Shown here: one piece after another, positions 1 through 5,992 of the stretch
Position numbering within the stretch: position 1 is the first letter of the stretch
How the letters are laid out: the number at the start of each line of letters is the position of its first letter
The notes under the pieces: model-generated
The model's database searches: none
What the model was told of the DNA's origin: nothing
Seen by the model: only the letters and a program-made list of their open reading frames with translations
Position numbers and translations under genes: made by a program
Source of the DNA: CAISIP01 sp037968655
Lineage (GTDB): Bacteria; Pseudomonadota; Gammaproteobacteria; Burkholderiales; Burkholderiaceae_C
DNA length: 9,523 nt
NCBI GenBank assembly: GCA_037968655.1
Contig: JBBKVW010000367.1
Coordinates: 1-9,523 of the forward strand
Direction: 5' to 3'

Positions 1-2
1 AG

Positions 3-497
3 ACCCGCTGGGTCATCCGACGCATGCAGCGAACGCGGCCGCTGTTCGGGCAGCTCGCGTGGCTGCTGCTCGATCTGCTGCTCACCGCGCTCATCGCCTA
101 CCTGGCCGGTTTCGCCGCCGCCACCGCATTGGCTGTCCTGATCGCACTGGCGACCGGCGACTTCGTGCTCCAGATCATGCTGATGCTGTGGGTGGGGTTC
201 ATCCGCAACGTCCAGTCCTTGTTGACCTTCCAGGGTGGCGTCAATGCGCAGGGCCTGCTCATCCTGATCCCTTTCCTCACGACCTTCCTGACCAGCGCCT
301 GGGCCTGGCTGTACTTCTTCGCGCAGTTTCTGATGCGCCTGTCAGCTCCGCTGCGACGGTCACTGGGATTTCTGCAGTACGCGCTGCCGATCGAACAGCG
401 GCCCTTGCGGGCAGTCGGAGTGGTGATGGCCCTGGTCGCCTTTGCAGGCTACGTCGCGGTGATGCTGCCGTTGGCAGTGCTGGCCGAACTCCAGTGA
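3..497 (+). CDS. Polytopic membrane protein, C-terminal part (function unknown)
   Basis: The reading frame is open to the left edge of the window (TRWVIRR precedes the first internal Met at 24). That ATG has no visible ribosome binding site, so the real start probably lies upstream and only the C-terminal part is seen. The visible part is very hydrophobic. Counting from Met24, likely membrane segments lie near residues 11-34, 35-60, 75-103 and 128-151. Arg-rich stretches (RPLRR-type, residues around 105-127, and the RR before Met24) probably face the cytoplasm. A short loop with Phe, Gln, Gly-Gly and Asn lies between segments two and three. I recognise no family signature or catalytic motif. 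The gene ends 195 bp before the next plus-strand gene, which has its own promoter, so the two are probably not co-transcribed. An alternative is a complete small protein of 157 aa starting at 24. Confidence 0.6.
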   Translation, partial: TRWVIRRMQRTRPLFGQLAWLLLDLLLTALIAYLAGFAAATALAVLIALATGDFVLQIMLMLWVGFIRNVQSLLTFQGGVNAQGLLILIPFLTTFLTSAWAWLYFFAQFLMRLSAPLRRSLGFLQYALPIEQRPLRAVGVVMALVAFAGYVAVMLPLAVLAELQ

Positions 498-500
498 ACG

Positions 501-515
501 GGCGCCGTACGCGCC
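501..515 (+). terminator. Small stem-loop just after the membrane protein gene
   Basis: GGCGC (501-505), loop CGTAC, GCGCC (511-515) form a perfect 5-bp hairpin just after the stop codon. A second, longer imperfect hairpin (GTTGC at 535-539 with GCAAC at 557-561, extended by GC pairs around a bulge) follows. Neither has a T-run, so intrinsic termination is only a guess. Confidence 0.25.
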
Positions 516-607
516 GACTGCCGGGAACGCACTTGTTGCCGCGCGCCACGCGACGCGCAACGTGACAACTCAATAGCCATGCTTGCAATGCCGACTTGCG
601 CTGCGAT

Positions 608-636
608 TTGCGATTGGCCGGGTTCTTTTTTAGACT
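608..636 (+). promoter_or_regulatory. Sigma-70-like promoter for the Cys-tailed orphan gene
   Basis: TTGCGA (608-613) and TAGACT (631-636) are separated by exactly 17 bp. Each matches the -35/-10 consensus at 4 of 6 positions. The spacer ends in a T-rich tract and the downstream part is AT-rich compared with the surrounding DNA. The predicted transcript start near 643 leaves a leader of about 50 nt before the ATG at 693. Confidence 0.5.
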
Positions 637-682
637 TTGAATTCAACCTTTCACAACCAGATGGCTGGCGCGCCCGGCCACG

Positions 683-689
683 AAGGAGG
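683..689 (+). promoter_or_regulatory. Ribosome binding site that decides the start of the orphan gene
   Basis: AAGGAGG lies 3 nt before the ATG at 693. The match to the anti-Shine-Dalgarno is strong but the spacing is shorter than usual. The upstream in-frame ATG at 579 has no such site and lies in front of the predicted promoter, so 693 is preferred. Confidence 0.6.
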
Positions 690-692
690 CCA

Positions 693-1511
693 ATGGACGC
701 AACAGAATTGAAAGCCGTCGCTGATCTGGTGGCGGATATCGTGGTTTGCCGGCTGACCGGCGGCGACGTCGGCGCCGATGAACGCCGTCAGAGCGCCCTG
801 CTACGCGACCTGAACGCGTTGTCGGACACACGCGGCATCCTGCCTGACTTGCTGCCCAAGATCAGACAGGTTCTCGCCGATCATGAATTCGATCGGGTCG
901 CTGCGGAGATCCGGGAGTTGGGCGCGGGCGAATTGAATCCGCCCGACGACCTTTTCGACGAACTGCGCAAACTGGCCGAAAAGATCCGCCATGCGCAGGA
1001 TGACGACACCTACGAATACAAGCTGCCGACTCGGGTTCAGATCAAGATTCCCGATCTTGTTTCCATCCTGGTCGAGATCCTGGAGATCCTGAAGAAACTT
1101 GCCCGGCGCTCGATCGAGGCACAGTCGCCCGTACGGGCGTCGGTACTGCCGGGACTGGTGCTGATGCGAGCTGACGAAGAAGGTGCACCGGCGGCCGTGC
1201 TGCTGCCGGACACGGCGAGCGTCGCGTTCGCCAAACTGGACAGTGGCGACGACGCCATCGCCGCGCTGGCGTTCGAGCTGATCGGCAGCGCGAGTCGAGG
1301 CAACTGCGTGAAGCGGCTCCGGCAGGTATCCGGTGGCACCCAGATCCGCTGCTTCGCGAGCCCTTGCGCTGAAGGATGCCATGTGCTGCGCCATCCACGC
1401 GGAGTTCCGGCTGATCTGGAGAAGGTCGAAGACGTGACGCCGTCCAGTTCGGGCAGCTGGGTCACGATGCGCAAGAACTACTTCTACTGGTGCAGTTGCG
1501 GGCCGTTCTGA
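693..1511 (+). CDS. Hypothetical protein, 272 aa, with cysteine-rich C-terminal tail
   Basis: I do not recognise this protein. There is no signal peptide or membrane segment. Residues 1-145 look helical and charged, with amphipathic stretches such as the Leu/Ile/Lys-rich helix at about 120-140. Residues 150-200 contain hydrophobic strands (SVLPGLVLMRA, AVLLPDTASVAFA). The last 68 residues hold six of the seven cysteines: C205, C220, C225, C229, C267 and C269. They include a C-x4-C-x3-C cluster followed by H230 and H234, and the extreme C-terminus is aromatic and Cys-rich (YFYWCSCGPF). This pattern could bind a metal or Fe-S centre, form disulfides, or be modified after translation; the sequence does not decide between these. 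The start at 693 is chosen from the Shine-Dalgarno site and the promoter upstream. The gene stands alone on the plus strand, with a weak hairpin (ATCACG/CGTGAT, 1511-1533) after the stop. Confidence 0.75.
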   Translation: MDATELKAVADLVADIVVCRLTGGDVGADERRQSALLRDLNALSDTRGILPDLLPKIRQVLADHEFDRVAAEIRELGAGELNPPDDLFDELRKLAEKIRHAQDDDTYEYKLPTRVQIKIPDLVSILVEILEILKKLARRSIEAQSPVRASVLPGLVLMRADEEGAPAAVLLPDTASVAFAKLDSGDDAIAALAFELIGSASRGNCVKRLRQVSGGTQIRCFASPCAEGCHVLRHPRGVPADLEKVEDVTPSSSGSWVTMRKNYFYWCSCGPF

Positions 1512-2031
1512 TCACGGTCGCGCTGCGCGTGATGTGTGCGCTCGAGATCCATTGACTGGCGTACACCCGGTAACTCGGATGGTGGGCATCAATTGGCCAA
1601 CTCTCTATGGCCCGTTCGATGACCTGCGGATCGACGGTCAGCCTGTCGCTTTTTGCATTGCAGCGTCGGCGAACATATTTGCGCGAATCCGGATTGCCTC
1701 GAAACGTGCGAGCATGGAAAGTTGACCACCGTCGAAAATCTGGCTGCCGAAGCAATCTTCCGAACAACGCCATCCCCTCGGCATCACGCCAGCGCAGTCT
1801 TCGCCGCTGCGCGATCTCAAGTGGCTGCCCTGACCCAGACCGGACGGTTGCGCGGATCAAAGACCAGCGAAGCGGTCGATCAAATCTCCATCGGTTTGTC
1901 AGCTCCGCGCGATGCTCCGCTGGCAATGAGGCAAGTCGCGCTACGCGCGATGGCGCTACAGGTCAGCCACTGCATTTGGTGCAGCGGCAATGTTGGTGCT
2001 ACTGCAGCGACTCAGATCGCTGGCTGGCGAT
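1512..2031. other. 520-bp gene-poor stretch between convergent genes
   Basis: No convincing gene is seen. Open frames exist on both strands but they overlap each other, use TTG or poorly placed starts, lack Shine-Dalgarno sites and match no family I know. One plus-strand frame (about 1653-2039) encodes HICANPDCLETCEHG, whose C-x4-C-x3-C spacing equals that of the upstream Cys-tailed protein; see findings. Two similar 18-bp segments, 1517-1534 and 1934-1951 (16 of 18 identical, each able to form a TCGCG hairpin), bracket most of the stretch. Confidence 0.5.
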
Positions 2032-2032
2032 C
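2015..2032 (-). terminator. Perfect stem-loop at the end of the propeller PEP-CTERM gene
   Basis: GATCGC (2015-2020), loop TGGCTG and GCGATC (2027-2032) form a perfect 6-bp hairpin that shares a base with the stop codon of the minus-strand gene. It has no T-run after it on the minus strand. It may terminate transcription or protect the 3' end. Confidence 0.35.
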
Positions 2033-2826
2033 TACCTAGCTCGCCAGCGTCCCGCAGCGGCACCGAGAAGAGCCAGGCTCACCAGCGCCAGCGTGCCCGG
2101 TTCTGGCACGTTGCCACCACCGCCGCCGCCGCCGGCCTCGGAGAGGAATGCCAACCCAAAAGCACCTCCAGAAAGGGTTGGCGCAAACGTCGACTGGAAC
2201 GTGGATGCGCCCGTCGTCGTGTTGACCAAGTAAACGCTCTGGCCGGCCACTCCATAGAGGTTCACGTTGTCGGGGGTTGCCAGACCGAACATACTCGAGA
2301 CACCCAGATTGCCGATCAAGGTACCCGCACCCGTGCCGACGTTAACCTGGATGAGTTGATTGAGGCTCGACGCCAAGTAGAGGTTTCCAGCGATGAATGC
2401 AAGATCACCGCCCGACTGAAAACCTATCGATCCGATCGCACTGGCGGCGCCAGTCAGCGTGTTGACCGTGTGAAGTGAGTTACCAGCCATGTACAGGGTG
2501 CCCTCGGACCCGAAAACCAGTGCGTTGGCCGTACCGAAGACCGAGCCCAAACTGCCGACCAAGCTTGTCGCTCCAGAGCTTGCGTTCACCTTGTACAGCG
2601 AGGAAAACGAGATCCCGTAAAGGTCACCGGAAGGAGCGAACGCGATGTCGGTAAGGGCAATGCCCGTGCTTCCGATGGCGGTCGTTGCGCCGGTCGCGAC
2701 GTCGACAGTCGCCAATCCAGCTCCACCTGTGCTCACCCAGAGTATTGGCGACGCATGTGTCGCCATGGCTGAGAAAAACAGCGCGCATACGACGCTGCCA
2801 CGCTTGATCCAATTCGAATGGTTCAT
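2032..2826 (-). CDS. PEP-CTERM sorting-domain protein with beta-propeller-like repeats
   Basis: Exported protein of 264 aa. A signal peptide is clear: basic n-region (NWIKRG), hydrophobic core SVVCALFFSAMA, and probable cleavage after THA (residue 25). The mature part, about residues 38-228, consists of about five repeats of roughly 40 residues, each with a core like LYxVNxxTGAxTxIGxxG followed by LAF..G.LY. This is typical of a propeller-like fold. A seven-glycine linker (232-238) leads to the C-terminal sorting signal: VPEPGT (PEP at 241-243), a hydrophobic helix (about 245-259) and a basic tail RWRAR. In this family the signal is recognised by an exosortase (EpsH/XrtA type), cleaved, and the protein goes to the surface or extracellular matrix. 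The start at 2826 has GGGAG 7 nt upstream and begins the signal peptide; the longer in-frame ATG at 3024 would bury it. The specific function is unknown. Confidence 0.88.
   Translation of the reverse strand: MNHSNWIKRGSVVCALFFSAMATHASPILWVSTGGAGLATVDVATGATTAIGSTGIALTDIAFAPSGDLYGISFSSLYKVNASSGATSLVGSLGSVFGTANALVFGSEGTLYMAGNSLHTVNTLTGAASAIGSIGFQSGGDLAFIAGNLYLASSLNQLIQVNVGTGAGTLIGNLGVSSMFGLATPDNVNLYGVAGQSVYLVNTTTGASTFQSTFAPTLSGGAFGLAFLSEAGGGGGGGNVPEPGTLALVSLALLGAAAGRWRAR
2113..2133 (-). repeat. Trinucleotide run encoding a seven-glycine linker
   Basis: Seven consecutive glycine codons, mostly GGC on the minus strand, with two GGT. The run sits directly before the VPEP motif of the propeller protein. 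Such a run can change length by slippage, which would alter the linker without shifting frame. Confidence 0.8.
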
Positions 2827-2833
2827 CGAGAAT

Positions 2834-2838
2834 CTCCC
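2834..2838 (-). promoter_or_regulatory. Ribosome binding site of the propeller PEP-CTERM gene
   Basis: GGGAG on the minus strand, 7 nt before the ATG at 2826. It fixes the start at the signal peptide rather than at the upstream in-frame ATG at 3024. Confidence 0.65.
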
Positions 2839-2869
2839 AATTTGTTGGTGGTACCTGGCGAGCGGGATT

Positions 2870-2885
2870 AGCAAGAATTGCGCCC
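2870..2885 (-). promoter_or_regulatory. Sigma-54-type -24/-12 promoter of the propeller PEP-CTERM gene
   Basis: On the minus strand the site reads GGGCGCAATTCTTGCT. Compared with TGGCACGNNNNTTGCW it keeps GG at -24, GC at -12 with the required 10-bp spacing between them, the whole TTGCW block, and 9 of 12 informative positions. The predicted transcript start near 2859 gives a leader of about 33 nt containing the Shine-Dalgarno site. Known biology supports it: PEP-CTERM genes in floc-forming betaproteobacteria depend on RpoN with the PrsK/PrsR two-component system. A 10-bp palindrome (ATGCCGGCAT, 2927-2936) about 70 bp upstream of the start could be part of an activator site, but that is a guess. 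Confidence 0.6.
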
Positions 2886-3231
2886 GAACGGAAGACCTTT
2901 TTGGAATCAAGGACTTAAAGGGCGGAATGCCGGCATGCGCCAGACCGATGTCAGGAATCCCGACAACCTCGGTCGTCGCCACAGTTCGGGCAGCGCGGCA
3001 TGGCGATGTCAATGACATGCTCAATCAGCAGTGACTGCTTTCGCAGATTCCTGGCGGCGGCATCGGGACGGTGGGCACGGCGCACAGCGCAAGGAGTCGG
3101 TCGCGAGTACCGAAGACCTGCTACGCGATGTTCAGCTTGCTGCTTTTCGCGCTTTTTGTATTGATCCGATTTGCGACGCGCATCCCCGGCGATTGGAACA
3201 TTGCGGGCGCCCGGTGCCCACCAGAAGGCGG

Positions 3232-3271
3232 AAACAAAAAGCCAGCCGTCTACAGCAAATTGGCGGGTGGC
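3232..3271 (-). terminator. Putative intrinsic terminator downstream of the lectin gene
   Basis: On the minus strand, GCCACCC (from 3265-3271) pairs with GGCTGGC (from 3241-3247) with one mismatch across an 17-nt loop, followed by TTTTTGTTT (3232-3240). It lies about 65 bp after the lectin stop codon. A compact hairpin GCCGC-GTAA-GCGGC (3310-3323) lies closer to the stop but has no T-run. Confidence 0.4.
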
Positions 3272-3336
3272 CGGAACGAGAAGCTGGGGCCTGGCCCCCG
3301 TTTGATGCAGCCGCTTACGCGGCCCGGCCATCAGTA

Positions 3337-4110
3337 TCAGCGCCGGCGCCGGCGGCCGACACCGGCCAACATCACCAAGGCAGCACCGACGAGAACCAGG
3401 GTCGTCGGCTCGGGAACCGAATTCGGGTTGATGGGGGCAAAGCGGTCTTCAAGGGTCCAACTCAGGACGTCGTGGTTGGCAAAGGCAGCGCCCGTACCCG
3501 AGGTGAAGCCAACGTAGGCGTTGAGCGTGCCCAAGTCCGCAGCCAGATCGCGCGTCAGAGACACGATGGCGGTGCCGGGGCGGGTCGCCGAGCGGCCCAA
3601 CCGCGCTTCGAGCAGTTGTGTGCTGCTGTCGTAGTCGACCCAGGCATTCCAGATATCACCGCCATTCATGTCGGCTTCGGTGACCTGGGCCAGTACGACG
3701 GAGGCTACGCTGCCGTTGACGTTGATGCCGATGTGGTTGCTGCTGTTGTTGTCGCCGGCGCCGTTATTCCAGGTGTCAAACTCGATGCCAATGCTGTTGT
3801 TGATGCCAGAGTAACCAATGCCGCCACCGGATCCTCCCACGTTGTTGCCAACCGTCTGTACCACGAACACCAGGCCATCGGCGCCGCAGGTTGTTGCGCT
3901 GTCGCATGAGCCCCCTGGGCTTGTGAATCGAAACTGGAAGTAGGTGCTGAACGAAGCGTTTGCCGCCAGCGAGACAGTGCTGGTCGAGAACGCGCTGCCG
4001 GATTGACCGAAGTTGGCCGGGGTGACGCGAAGTACATTGCCGGCCTGCGCCGCACTGCCATTGAGCGCCAGATATGAGGCGCCGAAAAAATATGAGGTGT
4101 GACAATGCAT
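3337..4110 (-). CDS. L-type (legume-like) lectin domain protein with PEP-CTERM signal
   Basis: Predicted 257 aa. Residues about 25-235 resemble bacterial legume-lectin-like domains. CGADGLVFVVQ (75-85) carries the conserved Asp (D78). GGGIGY follows at 95-100. IGIEFDTW (107-114) has the E-x-D metal-binding pattern, then NHIGINVNG (125-133), a set typical of the Ca/Mn and sugar site. C69 and C75 could form a disulfide. The C-terminus has VPEPTT (242-247), a hydrophobic helix and RRRRR, the exosortase sorting signal. It probably binds glycans at the surface or in an exopolysaccharide matrix. The N-terminus is odd. It ends in a good cleavage site (SAAQA, residue 23), but the n-region MHCHTS has no Lys or Arg. 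The ATG at 4110 is chosen because AGAGGT lies 7 nt upstream; TTG at 4137 is an alternative. See findings for a possible damaged 5' end. Confidence 0.8.
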   Translation of the reverse strand: MHCHTSYFFGASYLALNGSAAQAGNVLRVTPANFGQSGSAFSTSTVSLAANASFSTYFQFRFTSPGGSCDSATTCGADGLVFVVQTVGNNVGGSGGGIGYSGINNSIGIEFDTWNNGAGDNNSSNHIGINVNGSVASVVLAQVTEADMNGGDIWNAWVDYDSSTQLLEARLGRSATRPGTAIVSLTRDLAADLGTLNAYVGFTSGTGAAFANHDVLSWTLEDRFAPINPNSVPEPTTLVLVGAALVMLAGVGRRRRR

Positions 4111-4116
4111 TAGCAC

Positions 4117-4122
4117 ACCTCT
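4117..4122 (-). promoter_or_regulatory. Ribosome binding site candidate for the lectin gene
   Basis: AGAGGT on the minus strand lies about 7 nt before ATG 4110. No comparable site precedes the longer TTG start at 4137. The same bases fall inside a sigma-54-like match (4112-4127), so one of the two readings is likely accidental. Confidence 0.4.
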
Positions 4123-4190
4123 GGCCACCGCCGCCAAGCGCGACGGATCGGACCCGGCCCGTCATGTCATGTTTCCCGACAGGTTGCTTC

Positions 4191-4220
4191 AATCACAAAA
4201 TGCCGGGCTCGCTCTCCGGC
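4191..4220 (-). terminator. Putative intrinsic terminator after the lipoprotein gene
   Basis: On the minus strand GCCGG (4220-4216), a 9-nt loop and CCGGC (4206-4202) form a GC-rich stem followed by ATTTTGTGATT. It lies about 50 bp after the lipoprotein stop codon and before the lectin gene, which suggests that the lectin gene is transcribed separately. Confidence 0.45.
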
Positions 4221-4270
4221 TGCGCCGGTAGCCGTTGCGCTGCGTGTCCTTGCCAATGTCGAACGCCGCG

Positions 4271-4762
4271 TCACGGAACGATGATGATCTCGCGTCGCTC
4301 GCATTCCGGCGCCAGCCCGTAGCCGGCCGAGCGCACTTTCTGATCCAGCGCAATCTCGACCTGGAACCATTGGCAAAACGGGTTCTCGTAGCGATAGCGC
4401 CAGATCACGCCGCGCGAGCGTCCGAGCATTTGTGTCTCGCTGGGCCGGCCGAGAAGGTAGCGCAACGCGTCCTGGTCCATGTCGGGAATGACCAGATTGA
4501 AGTTCTTCTCGGTCAACACCTGCTCCGACCGCACGGCATTGCCGCCGGCGTCCAGGTAGACGAACCAGGTGTGGTGACCGTAGCGCCCACGGGGAAATTC
4601 CAGCCGGGTTCCCCCATCGACCTGCCGTCGCATCTCCGGGGGCCCCATCCGGGCCACGAGTTGATCGGCGCTAACGCCTGCCAGATCAGAAGGCGGCGCA
4701 TAGCTGCTGCAGGCCGACACGATGATCGACAGGCCGACAAGACTCCACAGGGATAGACGCAT
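4271..4762 (-). CDS. Outer-membrane lipoprotein with two BamE/SmpA-like repeats
   Basis: Protein of 163 aa with a type II signal peptide: MRLSLWSLVGLSIIVSAC, lipobox VSAC and lipidated C18. Ser follows the Cys, so outer-membrane retention is expected. Two similar halves follow. Residues about 27-84 run SADQLVARMGPPEMRRQVDGG, then a WFVYL strand, and end at QVLTEKNF. Residues about 91-150 run MDQDALRYLLGRPSETQ, then WRYRYE, CQWFQVEIALD and GYG. The helix-helix motif 'x-LxxxLGxP' plus beta strands is that of the SmpA/OmlA (BamE-like) fold; here it occurs twice, in a protein longer than BamE itself. C130 and C154 may form a disulfide in the periplasm. AAGGAG lies 8 nt before the ATG. It probably serves envelope structure or binding to other envelope proteins; the exact partner is unknown. 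Confidence 0.8.
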   Translation of the reverse strand: MRLSLWSLVGLSIIVSACSSYAPPSDLAGVSADQLVARMGPPEMRRQVDGGTRLEFPRGRYGHHTWFVYLDAGGNAVRSEQVLTEKNFNLVIPDMDQDALRYLLGRPSETQMLGRSRGVIWRYRYENPFCQWFQVEIALDQKVRSAGYGLAPECERREIIIVP

Positions 4763-4770
4763 CGCTCGGG

Positions 4771-4776
4771 CTCCTT
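4771..4776 (-). promoter_or_regulatory. Ribosome binding site of the lipoprotein gene
   Basis: AAGGAG on the minus strand, 8 nt before the ATG at 4762. The leader upstream is AT-rich (CAGTAAATAAACAAGG), but I see no clear -35/-10 pair. Confidence 0.7.
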
Positions 4777-4844
4777 GTTTATTTACTGATGCAACCCTGA
4801 TTGGACGGATCCAGCGGATACAAGTTCACGCCGCCCGATCGCCT

Positions 4845-4864
4845 GGCGCGCACCCGCGCTGGCC
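4845..4864 (-). terminator. GC-rich stem-loop after the serine hydrolase gene
   Basis: Immediately after the hydrolase stop, GGC-GCGC pairs with GCGC-GCC around ACCC, with a two-base bulge. There is no T-run, so it could equally be a weak terminator or an RNA-stabilising hairpin before the lipoprotein gene 100 bp away. Confidence 0.25.
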
Positions 4865-5992
4865 TCACAAGGCCGCGTATACCGCGTCCAGCAAGCGCGC
4901 ACGGCGCGGATCGACGCCATCGCCAAAGCCGAGCATGCGATTGGTCACATAGGCAAAGCCCAGCCGCCGCGCCGGGTCGGCAAAGGCTGCCGAGCCACCC
5001 CAGCCGGTGTGGCCGAAATGCCCGGCGCCGACGTGCGGGCCGAAGCCGACCGAAGCGATGAGAAAGCCGGCGCCGAACACGGTCGGCGCGCCGGAGCAGG
5101 CGTCCGGGCCATTGAAGCGTTCGGCGGCCGCGCGCGCGATGCCGGCCGGCGACAGCACGGTATGCCCGTCGATCTGCCCGCCCGTGGCCAGCGCGCCGTA
5201 GAGCTTTGCCAGGGACCGCGCGTCACTCTGCCCGTTGCCGGCCGGCATCTCGGCGGCGCGCCAGACGCGCTCGTTGGGTGCCGTGGCTGAATAGTTGCGG
5301 TTGCGGTAGGCGAAGGGATAGGCGCTGGCGGCGCCCTGGCGCACCCAGTCATAGGCCTTGTCCTCTGCCGATATTTCTGCCACACGATGGTCATGTTCAG
5401 CCGGCAGCCCGAAGTAGAACGACAGCTTCAGCGGCCCGGCAATTTCCTGCGCCACGAACTTCCCGATGCTGCGCCCGTCGACCCGGCGAACCAGTTCGCC
5501 AGCCAGGTAGCCGTAGGTTTCGGCATGGTAGGCACAGGCACTGCCGGGCGGCCAGTTGGGCGGCATGGCGGCCAGTGCCTCGACCACCGGATGCCAGGCG
5601 CAGCGCTGCGCATCCGCCAACGCAACGGCAAGGCCGTCCAGTCCGGCCTGGTGCGACATCACCTGGTCGAGCGTGATGTGCTGCTTGCCGTTGGCAGCGA
5701 ACTCGGGCCAGTATTGCGCTACCGGCGCGCCATAGTCGAGCTGGCCGCGCTCGACCAGCATCGCGATCGCCAGCGCCACCACGCCCTTGCCGACCGACCA
5801 GACATTGACCAGGGTGTCGCGGCGCCAGGGCTGTGTCCTGGCCAGGTCGCGGCTGCCACCCCACAGGTCGACCACCGGCTGGCCGTCCAGCCACAAGGCG
5901 ACCGCGCCGCCGTGTTCCAAGCCATCGGCCAGGTTGCGCTCGAATGCCGTGCGCACCGCGTCAAAGCGCGGATCGGTGAATCCTTCGGTCAT
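4865..5992 (-). CDS. Serine hydrolase of the beta-lactamase/esterase (class C, EstB-like) family
   Basis: Protein of 375 aa with the penicillin-binding-protein/class C beta-lactamase fold. The three catalytic motifs are in order: S66-V-G-K69 (SxxK; Ser nucleophile, Lys base) in VNVWSVGKG; Y155-H-A157 in place of Y-x-N; and H328-T-G330 in FGHTGWGGS in place of KTG. The Tyr-His-Ala and HTG forms are typical of EstB-like esterases and LACTB-type hydrolases rather than true beta-lactamases. No signal peptide is seen (MTEGFTDPRFDAV), so a cytoplasmic enzyme is expected. The substrate is probably an ester or amide but is not known. The start at 5992 has AGGAG 7 nt upstream. It overlaps the MATE stop codon by ATGA, so it is translationally coupled to the transporter; the longer upstream reading frame lies inside the MATE gene and is not used. 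Confidence 0.88.
   Translation of the reverse strand: MTEGFTDPRFDAVRTAFERNLADGLEHGGAVALWLDGQPVVDLWGGSRDLARTQPWRRDTLVNVWSVGKGVVALAIAMLVERGQLDYGAPVAQYWPEFAANGKQHITLDQVMSHQAGLDGLAVALADAQRCAWHPVVEALAAMPPNWPPGSACAYHAETYGYLAGELVRRVDGRSIGKFVAQEIAGPLKLSFYFGLPAEHDHRVAEISAEDKAYDWVRQGAASAYPFAYRNRNYSATAPNERVWRAAEMPAGNGQSDARSLAKLYGALATGGQIDGHTVLSPAGIARAAAERFNGPDACSGAPTVFGAGFLIASVGFGPHVGAGHFGHTGWGGSAAFADPARRLGFAYVTNRMLGFGDGVDPRRARLLDAVYAAL

Larger units (their letters stand above)
2827..3336. other. 510-bp intergenic region between the two PEP-CTERM genes
   Basis: It holds the sigma-54-type promoter and ribosome binding site of the propeller gene at the left and the end-of-transcript hairpins of the lectin gene at the right. 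The middle (about 2940-3230) shows nothing I can assign; open frames crossing it lack start signals and family resemblance. Confidence 0.6.

Noticed and set aside
1462..1926. 154-codon minus-strand open frame between the orphan gene and the propeller gene
   Set aside because: It is rich in Arg and Ser, has no Shine-Dalgarno site, overlaps the orphan gene end and resembles nothing I know.
2927..2936. ATGCCGGCAT palindrome as an activator binding site
   Set aside because: A single 10-bp palindrome is common in GC-rich DNA; without a second copy or a known motif it is only mentioned with the promoter.
2827..3024. N-terminal extension of the propeller protein by 66 codons
   Set aside because: It would bury a clear signal peptide and would start upstream of the predicted sigma-54 promoter.
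3127..3230. Possible small membrane protein, MFSLLLFALFVLIRFATR, on the plus strand
   Set aside because: The hydrophobic stretch looks real, but no ribosome binding site precedes it and the frame continues into sequence antisense to the lectin gene with no sensible stop.
3031..3909. Long plus-strand open frame of 292 codons over the lectin gene
   Set aside because: It runs antisense through the lectin gene, has Gly/Val/Ala-rich low-complexity sequence and no family features. The minus-strand frame has a lectin domain, signal-like N-terminus and PEP-CTERM end.
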